Positions 37,042-47,298 of a DNA stretch of 64,000 bases are shown in pieces; position 1 is the first letter of the stretch, and each line of letters opens with the position of its first letter. The notes under the pieces were generated by a model that was not told the origin of the DNA, did not search any database, and was given only the letters and a program-made list of their open reading frames with translations. Made by a program: the position numbers and the translations under genes. The stretch comes from Burkholderia lata (GTDB lineage Bacteria; Pseudomonadota; Gammaproteobacteria; Burkholderiales; Burkholderiaceae), in the NCBI RefSeq assembly GCF_000012945.1, contig NC_007510.1, positions 558,001-622,000 on the forward strand. The letters run 5' to 3'.

Positions 37042-37848
37042 ATGACCATCGACACTTCCGCGCACGACCCGCACGCCGCGAGCCATGCGCGCTATGCACG
37101 GTATCCGAGCCTCCAGGATCGCGCGGTGCTGATCACGGGCGGCGCGACCGGCATCGGCGCGGCGTTCGTCGAACACTTCGCCGAACAGGGCGCACGCGTC
37201 GCGTTCGTCGACCTCGACGCGGCGGCCGGTACCGCGCTGGCGGACAGCCTCGCGCACGTCCGTCATGCGCCGCTGTTCCTCCAGTGCGACCTGACCGACA
37301 TCGATGCGCTGCGCCATGCGATCGACGCGATCCGCGCGCGCATCGGCGCGATCGCGGTGCTCGTGAACAACGCGGCGAACGACACGCGCCACGCGATCGG
37401 CGACGTGACGCCCGAATCGTTCGACGCGGGCATCGCGGTGAACCTGCGCCACCAGTTCTTCGCCGCGCAGGCGGTGATCGACGACATGAAGCAGCAGGGC
37501 GGCGGCGCGATCATCAATCTCGGCTCGATCAGCTGGATGCTGAAGAACGGCGGCTATCCCGTCTACGTGATGGCGAAGGCCGCCGTGCAGGGGCTGACGC
37601 GCGGTCTCGCGCGCGACCTCGGCCCGTTCGGTATCCGCGTGAATTCGCTGGTGCCCGGCTGGGTGATGACCGACAAGCAGCGCCGGCTGTGGCTCGACGA
37701 CGCGGGCCGCGCGTCGATCAAGGCCGGCCAGTGCCTCGATGCCGAGCTGCTGCCCGCCGATCTCGCGCGGATGGCGCTGTTCCTCGCGGCCGACGACAGC
37801 CGGATGATCACCGCGCAGGACGTGATCGTCGACGGCGGCTGGGCCTGA
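37042..37848 (+). CDS. SDR, probable D-galactose/L-arabinose 1-dehydrogenase
   Basis: 268-residue SDR: ITGGATGIGAAFVEHF, VLVNNAAND, Ser in SISWMLKNGG and Y-x3-K in YVMAKAA. It directly follows araFGH (29 bp gap) and precedes the epimerase. My unverified recollection is that the same gene order in a related Burkholderiales strain has a galactose dehydrogenase here. The reaction would be aldose to aldonolactone with NAD(P). The 30 N-terminal residues are an extension rich in His and Ala. Confidence 0.72.
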   Translation: MTIDTSAHDPHAASHARYARYPSLQDRAVLITGGATGIGAAFVEHFAEQGARVAFVDLDAAAGTALADSLAHVRHAPLFLQCDLTDIDALRHAIDAIRARIGAIAVLVNNAANDTRHAIGDVTPESFDAGIAVNLRHQFFAAQAVIDDMKQQGGGAIINLGSISWMLKNGGYPVYVMAKAAVQGLTRGLARDLGPFGIRVNSLVPGWVMTDKQRRLWLDDAGRASIKAGQCLDAELLPADLARMALFLAADDSRMITAQDVIVDGGWA

Positions 37849-37897
37849 CCGTTCGCACGACCCGCATCGTTTCTTCGACGAAGGAAAGGAGTTCACC

Positions 37898-38959
37898 ATG
37901 ACCGCCACGTCCTCGCGCGCATCGTCGTCCACCAGCCAGTCGCGCCGCGCGCGCCTGGCCGCCGCCGCGCAGCCGGTCAGCCCCGGCCCGCAGACAGCAG
38001 CCTTTGCGCAGGGCGTCGGCGCCGCGCATGCGGCGGCCGTCACGCTGTCGAATGCATCGCTGCGGCTCGACGTGTTGCCGCATCTCGGCGGCGGCATCGC
38101 GCGCTTCGACTGGCGTGGCGACAACGGCGCGCTGATGCCGGTGTTCCGCCGCTGCGAGCACCCGGAGACGGCGACGGACCCGAACGAGCTCGCGTGCTAT
38201 CCGCTGTTGCCGTACTCGAACCGGATCGGCGACGGGCGGTTCGAATGCGACGGGCGTCGCGTCGCGGTGCCGCGCAACCGCCGCGACGAACCGCTGCCGA
38301 TCCACGGCGACGGTTGGCTCGCGCCGTGGCAGGTGGACGATGCGACCGGCACGTCGCTGCAACTGTCGCTCGATCGCACCGCCGGCGCGCCGTATGCATT
38401 CCGCGCGATCCAGTCGTTCGAGCTCGACGACGCGACGCTGTCGATCGCGCTGACGATCGAGAACGCGGGGCGCGCGCGGCTGCCGTTCGGGCTCGGCGTG
38501 CATCCGTTCCTCGTGCGCGACGCCGCGACCGAGCTGGCCGCGGCTGCCGGCGGCCTGTGGCTGTCGGGCGCCGATTTCCTGCCGGTGCGGCACGTGAGCG
38601 TGCCGCCAGCCTGGCAGTTCGGCGTCGCGTATCCGCTGCCCGCCGCGCTCGTCAATCATGCGTTCACCGGCTGGGGCGGCCACGCGACGGTGAGCTGGCC
38701 GCGCCGCGGGCTGTCGCTGACGGTGGCGGCCGACGCCGACGCGTACGTGCTCTATACGCCGCCCGGCGAGGATTTCTTCTGCTTCGAGCCGGTCGATCAT
38801 CCGATCAATGCGGTGAACCTGCCGGGCGGCGCGACCGCGCACGGGATGACGCTGCTCGCGCCCGGCGAGCGGCTCACGCGGCGTTTCGCGTTCACCGTCG
38901 AGCGTGCCGATGCGCGCAGCAATGCGGCGACACGCGAGGCGCGCCGGCGACGCGGGTAA
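37898..38959 (+). CDS. Aldose 1-epimerase (galactose mutarotase-like)
   Basis: 353 residues. Family motifs: LPYSNRIGDGRF, PIHGDGWLAPW, GLGVHPFL with the catalytic His, and a catalytic-Glu region near FFCFEPVDHPINAVN. Interconverts alpha and beta anomers of the sugar before oxidation by the dehydrogenase upstream. The first 45 residues are Ser/Ala/Arg-rich and absent from typical members; the true start may be further in, although the present ATG has AAAGGAG before it. Confidence 0.87.
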   Translation: MTATSSRASSSTSQSRRARLAAAAQPVSPGPQTAAFAQGVGAAHAAAVTLSNASLRLDVLPHLGGGIARFDWRGDNGALMPVFRRCEHPETATDPNELACYPLLPYSNRIGDGRFECDGRRVAVPRNRRDEPLPIHGDGWLAPWQVDDATGTSLQLSLDRTAGAPYAFRAIQSFELDDATLSIALTIENAGRARLPFGLGVHPFLVRDAATELAAAAGGLWLSGADFLPVRHVSVPPAWQFGVAYPLPAALVNHAFTGWGGHATVSWPRRGLSLTVAADADAYVLYTPPGEDFFCFEPVDHPINAVNLPGGATAHGMTLLAPGERLTRRFAFTVERADARSNAATREARRRRG

Positions 38960-38998
38960 AATACGCGGTCTACCAACGGTTTGCCGCGAGTACCCGCC

Positions 38999-39826
38999 AT
39001 GTCTTCCCCGCTTACTTTCATCGAATCGCTGCGCGCCGCGTGGCAGCGCACCAATTCGCTGCTGTGCGTCGGCCTCGATCCCGAGCCGTCGCGTTTCCCC
39101 GTGCAGTTCGACGGCCAGCCCGACGCGATCTTCGAATTCTGCCGGCAGATCGTCGACGCGACCGCGCAATACGCGAGCGCGTTCAAGCCGCAGATCGCCT
39201 ACTTCGCCGCGCATCGCGCGGAAGACCAGCTCGAACGGCTGATCGCCCACATCCACCTCCAGCATCCGGGCCTGCCCGTGATCCTCGACGCGAAGCGCGG
39301 CGACATCGGCAGCACGGCCGAGCAGTACGCGCGCGAAGCGTTCGAGCGCTATCGCGCGGACGCCGTCACGGTGAACCCGTACATGGGCTACGACTCGGTC
39401 GAGCCGTACTTCGAGCACGAAGGCAAGGGCGTGATCGTGCTGTGCCGCACGTCGAACCCGGGCGGTTCCGACCTGCAGTTCCTCGACACGAACGGCCGGC
39501 CGCTGTACCAGGTCGTCGCCGACCTCGCGGCGAACAAGTGGAACGCGAAGAACGGCCAGCTCGGCCTGGTGGTCGGCGCGACGTTCCCGAAGGAAATCGA
39601 GATCGTGCGCGGGATCGTCGGCGACATGCCGCTCCTGATTCCCGGCATCGGCGCGCAGGGTGGCGACGTGCAGGCGACCGTCAACGCGGGCCGCACGGCT
39701 GACGGCACCGGCATGATGATCAACTCGTCGCGCGCGATCCTGTACGCGAGCAAGGGCGAGGATTTCGCCGAAGCCGCGGCGCTCGCCGCGCAAAAGACCC
39801 GCGACACGATCAACGCGCATCGTTGA
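38999..39826 (+). CDS. pyrF: Orotidine 5'-phosphate decarboxylase
   Basis: Last step of UMP synthesis. 275 residues, the longer bacterial subtype. The catalytic Asp-Lys-Asp array is in [10 protein letters not shown] (D97, K99, D102), with SSRAILYAS near the phosphate site. Start at ATG 38999 ([11 protein letters not shown]); the frame opens a few codons earlier within the end of the epimerase region. It is unrelated to the sugar cluster. A GC hairpin terminator follows. Confidence 0.96.
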   Translation: MSSPLTFIESLRAAWQRTNSLLCVGLDPEPSRFPVQFDGQPDAIFEFCRQIVDATAQYASAFKPQIAYFAAHRAEDQLERLIAHIHLQHPGLPVILDAKRGDIGSTAEQYAREAFERYRADAVTVNPYMGYDSVEPYFEHEGKGVIVLCRTSNPGGSDLQFLDTNGRPLYQVVADLAANKWNAKNGQLGLVVGATFPKEIEIVRGIVGDMPLLIPGIGAQGGDVQATVNAGRTADGTGMMINSSRAILYASKGEDFAEAAALAAQKTRDTINAHR

Positions 39827-39862
39827 TCGGTCGCACCGGTTGCCCGCCTGGGCAGCCGGTTC

Positions 39863-39890
39863 CGGCGGGCTCCCGCGCGCGAGCCCGCCG
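39863..39890 (+). terminator. Hairpin terminator after pyrF
   Basis: Perfect 10-bp stem CGGCGGGCTC/GAGCCCGCCG with an 8-nt loop, 37 bp after the pyrF stop, followed by CTTCCCCCCGTTTTCCC. The tail is only partly T-rich. Confidence 0.65.
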
Positions 39891-40047
39891 CTTCCCCCCG
39901 TTTTCCCGCTCCTCCGCCCGCCCGGCCCGCACTGGCGCACGCGGACAACTTCCCGTCGCTTCCGCACCGCATGCCCGCAATTTAGTCGCGCGATGCTCCC
40001 GCTCGTCATCGATCCGTAACGAAAATGTCAAGAAAGGGAGTGACGCC

Positions 40048-41106
40048 ATGCCCAAGCTGTCCCGCCGTCTTCTGAGCGCCTTTGCCGCATCGCTGTGCAT
40101 GACGTTCGCCCATGCGGCGGATCTCTCGCACTGGCCGGCCGACAGTGCGAAGGCGCTGAACGCGATGATCGCCGCGCATGCGCACCGCGGCGATTACGCG
40201 GTGTTCGACGCCGACAACACGACCTACCGCAACGACCTCGAGGAGTCGCTGCTGCCGTACCTCGAGAACCACGGCGTGCTGACGCGCGACACGCTCGACC
40301 CGTCGTTGAAGCTGATCCCGTTCAAGGATTCCGCCGACTACAAGGAATCGCTGACGAGCTATTACTACCGGCTGTGCGAGATCGACGACCTGGTCTGCTA
40401 CCCGTGGATCGCGCAGGCGTTCGCCGGCCAGTCGCTGGCCGACCTGAAGCGTCACGTCGACGCGATGCTCGCCGACGGCAAGCCGATCCCGATCCGCTAC
40501 TGGCAGGGCGACAAGGTGGTCGACGGCACGGTGAACCCGCCGCACTTCTTCCGCGGGATGCAGGAGCTGTACAACGCGCTGCGCGAGAACGGGATCGAGG
40601 TCTACGTGATGACGGCCGCGCACGAGGAGCTCGCGCGGCTCGTGCTGTCCGACCCGAAGTACGGCTACAACGTGAAGCCGCAGAACGTGATCGGCGTGAC
40701 GACGCTGCTGCGCAACCCCGCGACGGGCGCGCTGACCACCTCGCGGCTGCAGATCAAGGCCGGCAAGTACGACGAGGCCGCGAACCGCAGCCTGGTGATC
40801 ACGCCGTTCCTGATGAACCCGATGACCTGGTACGAAGGCAAGCTCGGCTCGATCGTCGGCTGGATCGACCAGTGGAAGAAGCCGGTGCTCGTCGCGGGCG
40901 ACACGCCGACGTCCGACGGCTACATGCTGCTGAACGCGACCGACGTCGCGCGCGGCGGCGTGCGCGTGTGGGTGAACAAGAAGGACAAGCAGATGGCGCA
41001 GATCCGCGCATGGTCGGATGAATCGGCCGCGCAGCAGAAGTCGCTCGGCCTGCCGGTGACGGCGGACAAGAACTGGATCGTCGTGAAGCCCGACGCGATC
41101 CAGTGA
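40048..41106 (+). CDS. Exported HAD-superfamily phosphatase
   Basis: 352 residues. A signal peptide ending AHA (about residue 23) predicts export. HAD motif I is FDADNTTYRN, with nucleophile D54 and D56; motif II is probably VYVMTAAH, and motif III/IV is around VLVAGDTPTSDGYML. It resembles phosphoserine-phosphatase-like HAD proteins, but an exported member is more likely a phosphate-scavenging or phosphorylcholine-type phosphatase. Substrate not determined. Ribosome site AAGGGAG before the ATG. Convergent with pncC. Confidence 0.8.
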   Translation: MPKLSRRLLSAFAASLCMTFAHAADLSHWPADSAKALNAMIAAHAHRGDYAVFDADNTTYRNDLEESLLPYLENHGVLTRDTLDPSLKLIPFKDSADYKESLTSYYYRLCEIDDLVCYPWIAQAFAGQSLADLKRHVDAMLADGKPIPIRYWQGDKVVDGTVNPPHFFRGMQELYNALRENGIEVYVMTAAHEELARLVLSDPKYGYNVKPQNVIGVTTLLRNPATGALTTSRLQIKAGKYDEAANRSLVITPFLMNPMTWYEGKLGSIVGWIDQWKKPVLVAGDTPTSDGYMLLNATDVARGGVRVWVNKKDKQMAQIRAWSDESAAQQKSLGLPVTADKNWIVVKPDAIQ

Positions 41107-41116
41107 GCGGGCAAGC

Positions 41117-41141
41117 GGGGGCGCGCGGCGTGGCGCCCCCC
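41117..41141. terminator. Hairpin between HAD phosphatase and pncC
   Basis: GGGGGCGC/GCGCCCCC, 8-bp perfect stem between two convergent stops. No T tract on either strand; probably a shared but imperfect terminator. Confidence 0.5.
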
Positions 41142-41148
41142 GGCTCGA

Positions 41149-41649
41149 TCAGCCCTCGCGCTCGTCGAGCAGCTTCAGCAGCCCGCGCAGCGCATGCGCG
41201 GCCGCCTGCGTGCGGATCTGTTCGCGGTCGCCCTTGAACACGAGCGTCTCGACGTCGGTATGCAGCCGGTTGCTCCAGCCGAACGACACGGTGCCGACCG
41301 GCTTCTTCTCGCTGCCGCCTGCGGGGCCCGCGATGCCGGTGACGGACAGCGCGACCTGCGCGCGGCTGTTGCGCAGCGCGCCTTCGGCCATCGCGCGCGC
41401 GACGGGCTCGCTGACGGCGCCATGCTTGTCGATCAGGTCGGGCGGCACGCCGATCATCTCGATCTTGGCCTGGTTCGAGTACGTGACGAAGCCGCGCTCG
41501 AACCACTGGCTGCTGCCGGAAATGTCGGTGATCGCGGCGGCGATCATGCCGCCGGTGCAGGATTCGGCGGTGGCGAGCGCCAGGTGCTCGTCACGCAACT
41601 TGTTGCCTGCGCGAATCGCAAGCTGATGGACGACGGAATCGGTAGGCAT
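41149..41649 (-). CDS. pncC: Nicotinamide-nucleotide amidohydrolase (CinA C-terminal type)
   Basis: Deamidates nicotinamide mononucleotide to recycle NAD. 166 residues, the single-domain form. Motifs: ALATAESCTGGMIAAAITDISGSS, GFVTYSNQAK and SVTGIAGPAGGSEKKPVGTV. pgpA lies upstream on the same strand (31-bp gap), then thiL, an arrangement seen in other proteobacteria. Confidence 0.95.
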   Translation of the reverse strand: MPTDSVVHQLAIRAGNKLRDEHLALATAESCTGGMIAAAITDISGSSQWFERGFVTYSNQAKIEMIGVPPDLIDKHGAVSEPVARAMAEGALRNSRAQVALSVTGIAGPAGGSEKKPVGTVSFGWSNRLHTDVETLVFKGDREQIRTQAAAHALRGLLKLLDEREG

Positions 41650-41680
41650 ACGCGTCGGGAAACGGGAGTCGGGAAATCGG

Positions 41681-42232
41681 TCAGCCGACGACGGAGCGCC
41701 AAAGGGCGATCACGAGCAGCGTCATGAACGCAGCGACCAGGTCGTCGACCATGATGCCGAGCCCGCCTTTCAGGCGGCGGTCGAAATAGCGGATCGGCGG
41801 CGGCTTGAGCATGTCGAAGAAGCGGAACGCGACGAACGTCCACAGCTGGCCGACGAAGGTCGCGGGCGTGACGAACAGCATCACGAGCCAGATCGCGACG
41901 ATCTCGTCCCAGACGACGGCGCCCGGATCGGCCGAGCCCATCTTCCTCGCGGTGAAACCGGTGATCCACGTGCCCGCCACGAAGCCGACCGCAATCAGCG
42001 CCCACCATTCGGGCACCGTCAGGTAGCGGTTGAGCACGACGAACGAGAGCCAGCCGAACAGCGAGCCGAACGTGCCGGGCATGATCGGCGCGAGCCCGCT
42101 GCCGAAGCCGAGCGACACGATGTGCGCCGGGTGCGACAGCATGAAGCGCGCGGTCGCGCGCGGCGGCGCGTTGCCGCCGGATGCGGCGCCGGGCTCGGCC
42201 GCGGCGTGCGCGGGCGTCGGGTCAGTCTGCAT
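41681..42232 (-). CDS. pgpA: Phosphatidylglycerophosphatase A
   Basis: Dephosphorylates phosphatidylglycerol phosphate in the inner membrane. 183 residues, with a 30-residue soluble lead and about four hydrophobic segments; LGFGSGLAPIMPGTFGSLFGW and the DPGAVVWDEIVAIWLVM acidic motif are PgpA hallmarks. The start overlaps the 3' end of thiL by 11 bp. Confidence 0.95.
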   Translation of the reverse strand: MQTDPTPAHAAAEPGAASGGNAPPRATARFMLSHPAHIVSLGFGSGLAPIMPGTFGSLFGWLSFVVLNRYLTVPEWWALIAVGFVAGTWITGFTARKMGSADPGAVVWDEIVAIWLVMLFVTPATFVGQLWTFVAFRFFDMLKPPPIRYFDRRLKGGLGIMVDDLVAAFMTLLVIALWRSVVG

Positions 42233-43220
42233 GGAAGTGATCGAAGCCGTGCAACGTGAGAGCGAGAGGCGCGCCGGCGGCGTCGCGCCACGCGATCGCG
42301 GGCTGCTCCGACGGCGCGGACAACGCGCGTATTGTACCGATTCGCGTGACCGCCACGCCGGCCGTTACGCCGGCTGCTTCGACCGCCGCGCGGGCCGCCG
42401 CCGGCGCGGTGAAGCACAGTTCGTAGTCGTCGCCGCCGGCCAGCGTGCAGCGGCGCTGCACGTCGGGTGGCAGCGTCGCGAGCGCGGCCGAGCGCGGCAC
42501 CGCGTCGGCATCGATTTCGGCACGCACGTTCGAGCGGGCCAGGATGTGCTGCAGGTCGCCGGCGAGGCCGTCCGAGATATCGAGCGCCGCGTGCGCGACG
42601 CCCGCGAGCCCGAGGCCGAGCGCGATGCGCGGTTCGGGGCGCTCGAGCGCACGCCGGAACGCGGCTGCTTCGTCTGCGCCGGCCGCCCATTCGCCACGCG
42701 CGACACCGAGGCCGGCGCGTGCATCGCCGAGCGTGCCGGACACCCAGACGTCGTCGCCGTCGCGCGCGGCATCGCGGCGCAGTGCCGCGTCGGGTGAGAC
42801 TTCGCCGAAGACGGTCACGCACAGGTTCAGCGGGCCGCTCGTCGTGTCGCCACCGATCAGCTCGCAGCCGTAGCGCTCGGCGAGCGCGAACAGCCCGTTG
42901 CTGAACGCTTCCAGCCACGCGGCGTCGGCCCGCGGCAGCGCGCACGCGAGCGTGAACGCGCGCGGCTCGGCACCCATCGCCGCGAGGTCGGACAGGTTGA
43001 CCGCGAGCGTCTTGTGGCCGAGCGCGTCGGGCGCGACGTCGGGGAAGAAGTGGCGGCCTTCCACCAGCATGTCGGTCGAAATGGCCAGCAATTTCCCGGA
43101 TCGGGGCGTGATCAACGCGCAATCGTCGCCGATGCCGAGTGTCGACGTACGGGCGCCCTGCGCGGCGCGGCGCGTGAAGAAGCGTTCGATCAGCGAAAAC
43201 TCGGAGAGGGCGGCTGGCAC
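42222..43220 (-). CDS. thiL: Thiamine-monophosphate kinase
   Basis: Phosphorylates thiamine monophosphate to thiamine diphosphate. 332 residues with this start. Motifs: LGIGDDCALI, LAISTDMLVEGRHFF, IGGDTTSGPLNLCVTVFGE and LAGGDDYELCFTAP. The frame stays open far upstream across the malic enzyme gene, but a GTG at 43220 (VPAALSEFSLIERFF) gives the family length (E. coli about 325) and I prefer it; there is no clear Shine-Dalgarno. Divergent from maeB over 177 bp. Confidence 0.92.
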   Translation of the reverse strand: MPAALSEFSLIERFFTRRAAQGARTSTLGIGDDCALITPRSGKLLAISTDMLVEGRHFFPDVAPDALGHKTLAVNLSDLAAMGAEPRAFTLACALPRADAAWLEAFSNGLFALAERYGCELIGGDTTSGPLNLCVTVFGEVSPDAALRRDAARDGDDVWVSGTLGDARAGLGVARGEWAAGADEAAAFRRALERPEPRIALGLGLAGVAHAALDISDGLAGDLQHILARSNVRAEIDADAVPRSAALATLPPDVQRRCTLAGGDDYELCFTAPAAARAAVEAAGVTAGVAVTRIGTIRALSAPSEQPAIAWRDAAGAPLALTLHGFDHFHAD

Positions 43221-43397
43221 GGCGGATGGATCCGAAACGTTGGAAGGAACGGCATTGTACGAGGCGAACGGCGGCGTTCCTGCACCGTTCAGTACAATTT
43301 TGTCGCGGCTGTTGCACCCGAATCGCCGGTCTGGCGGCCGATGATTGGCGCTACAATGCCGTCGAAGAGTTATTCTAATCCGCCCGCCAAGAGACAC

Positions 43398-45698
<2,301 letters not shown>

Positions 45699-45710
45699 GC
45701 CAAAACGAAC

Positions 45711-45739
45711 GCGCCAGGCCGGTCGAACCGGCATGGCGC
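45711..45739 (+). terminator. Hairpin after maeB
   Basis: GCGCCA/TGGCGC outer and GCCGGT/ACCGGC inner stems with a CGA loop, 12 bp after the maeB stop. Followed by GTCAGGCAAAATTG, so no T tract; a stabiliser or rho-assisted end. Confidence 0.55.
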
Positions 45740-45764
45740 GTCAGGCAAAATTGTAAACAAAAGC

Positions 45765-45796
45765 AAAAAAAGAGGCGTGCCCGCAATGGGCACGCC
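45765..45796 (-). terminator. Strong intrinsic terminator on the minus strand
   Basis: GGCGTGCCC/GGGCACGCC (45774-45782 with 45788-45796), 5-nt loop, then TC and seven T on the minus strand. No annotated minus-strand gene lies upstream, which is the main reason to propose a small RNA here. Confidence 0.85.
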
Positions 45797-45900
45797 GCGG
45801 GCAGGGCGCAAACGCGCTTCCCTCAAGCAACATCAGCATCTCTCTCCACTCAGCGTAGCAGCGTGGCAAGGAGGCAGAGTCTTGCCGCGCCAGAGATGCC
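45765..45900 (-). ncRNA. Candidate small RNA with anti-Shine-Dalgarno loop
   Basis: About 136 nt on the minus strand inside the 379-bp maeB-barnase gap. Seen: a -10-like TAAAAT at 45912-45907, six bases before a G at 45900; an 8-bp closing stem GCAUCUCU/AGAGAUGC (45899-45892 with 45843-45836); within it a hairpin GGCAAG/CUUGCC whose loop and right arm contain CCUCCUU (45874-45868), identical to the 16S rRNA anti-Shine-Dalgarno core; and a perfect 9-bp terminator stem GGCGUGCCC/GGGCACGCC with UCU7. No protein frame explains it. The -35 is poor. Alternative: the hairpin is only a 3' structure of maeB. Confidence 0.5.
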
Positions 45901-46077
45901 GCTCGCATTTTATCCTATGTAAGATAAATGTAGTGTGATTTCGGTAAAAAATGCGCAATTCCGGGTATCACTGGCCTTTCGATTCCCAAACGGACATTGA
46001 TTCGCGCGGCCAATAACGCTACGCTAACGCCTTTGTTGGTCGTCAACTACTTGATTTAACAGCGGGAACCCTGGTTC

Positions 46078-46509
46078 ATGGCACGCAAGTGGCTCCGCAA
46101 CGGCGCGCTCGCGTCCGTCTTCGCGATGTTCGCGATGGGTATCGTCGGCACGCCGACGGGCAGTCTGGTTTCCGCCGCTTACGCACGGGAGGCCGTTCCG
46201 GCCGACGTGGCGGCGAGCGGGCTCGATACGATTCCGACCGCCCGTCTTCCGCGCGAGGCCGTGACCACGCTGGGCCTGATTGGCGCCGGCGGCCCCTATC
46301 CGTACGAGAAAGACGGCGTCGTGTTTGGCAACCGCGAGCGGATCCTGCCAAAAGCGAAGCGCGGCTACTACCATGAGTACACGGTACCGACGCCGCGTGC
46401 CCGCAATCGCGGTGCGCGCCGGATCGTCTGTGGCGGGCCATTGCGCCGGATCGACAACTGTTATTACACGGGCGACCACTACAGCAGTTTTAAACGTATT
46501 GTTGAATGA
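46078..46509 (+). CDS. Barnase-family secreted ribonuclease
   Basis: 143 residues. A signal peptide (to about residue 36, AAYA) predicts export. The C-terminal 75 residues align with barnase: FGNRERILP corresponds to the FSNREGKLP segment, and catalytic residues fit E100 (YYHEYTV), R115 (GARRIVC) and H134 (TGDHYSSF). Two cysteines, C118 and C128, absent from Bacillus barnase, could form a disulfide outside the cytoplasm. The barstar gene follows 16 bp later. No delivery system is nearby. Confidence 0.88.
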   Translation: MARKWLRNGALASVFAMFAMGIVGTPTGSLVSAAYAREAVPADVAASGLDTIPTARLPREAVTTLGLIGAGGPYPYEKDGVVFGNRERILPKAKRGYYHEYTVPTPRARNRGARRIVCGGPLRRIDNCYYTGDHYSSFKRIVE

Positions 46510-46525
46510 CTTCGGGACGAATGGC

Positions 46526-47089
46526 ATGAGCGACTCCATCTACGCGCACGAAACGGCGGCGGCGGAACTGTTCGCGTCCGGCGACGGCAATCTGTTTCAG
46601 CGCGTGATCCAACTGCACGCGGCGGCGCAGGCTGGCGGCACGCCGGAGCAACAGGAAGCCGAGCCCGGGCTTTCATCGAACGAGGAGCCTATGAGCCTTT
46701 TCACGACCGTGCGACCCAATCTCGTGCAATCGATCCGCGCGTTCCGCGTGCAGGATCTTGCCGACGAAGCCGGCCGGCTCGGCCAGCATTTCCTGTATGC
46801 GTTTTGCGGTGCCGCGCAGTCGAAGCAGGAAGTGATGGAAACGATCGCGACGTCGTTCCTGTTCCCGAAGCATTTCGGGAAGAACTACGACGCGCTGTAC
46901 GACTCCCTGACCGACCTCGTCGCGAAGGCCGGCGCGCAGCCCGGTTTCGTGATCGTCCTCGACGGGCTGCCGATCGCGCAGAAGTTCGACAAGGAAGGGC
47001 GCGAGACGCTGCTCGACGTGTTCCGCGAGGCGGCCGAATTCTGGGCCGAGCGCAAGGTCGCTTTCCGCGTGTTCTACTCGTTCGCGTAA
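46526..47089 (+). CDS. Barstar-family ribonuclease inhibitor
   Basis: 187 residues. The barstar domain occupies about 80-185; FPKHFGKNYDALYDSLTDL carries the acidic barnase-binding helix. The first 55 residues (MSDSIYAHETAAAELFAS...) are an Ala/Glu/Gln-rich extension not found in classical barstar (about 90 residues). An in-frame ATG at 46691 (MSLFTTVRPN) with GAGGAG three bases before it could give a shorter form of about 132 residues. No signal peptide, so it stays in the cytoplasm and protects the producer. A strong terminator follows. Confidence 0.85.
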   Translation: MSDSIYAHETAAAELFASGDGNLFQRVIQLHAAAQAGGTPEQQEAEPGLSSNEEPMSLFTTVRPNLVQSIRAFRVQDLADEAGRLGQHFLYAFCGAAQSKQEVMETIATSFLFPKHFGKNYDALYDSLTDLVAKAGAQPGFVIVLDGLPIAQKFDKEGRETLLDVFREAAEFWAERKVAFRVFYSFA

Positions 47090-47128
47090 GCGCACGTCGG
47101 CCGGCGGCCAATCCGGCGAACACCCGAC

Positions 47129-47155
47129 AAAAGCCCGCTTCGAGCGGGCTTTTTT
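47129..47155 (+). terminator. Intrinsic terminator after barstar
   Basis: AAAAGCCCGCT/AGCGGGCTTTT with a TCG loop and six T. Symmetrical, so active on both strands. Confidence 0.93.
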
Positions 47156-47298
47156 GCGTCCGCACGTTTCGTGCTCGCAGCGTCTGACCCGACGAAAGCC
47201 TTTCATCGCCCACTTATTTCCGCGACAATCGGTCAGCCCGGCCGCAGCCGTCGCGCCGGGCGCACAACATCAATCATTCGAGAGAGGGCCGTTTTCCC

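Noticed and set aside
46078..47089. Polymorphic toxin or type VI effector module
   Set aside because: The RNase has its own signal peptide and no Rhs, PAAR, LXG or CdiA-like region; no secretion genes are near.
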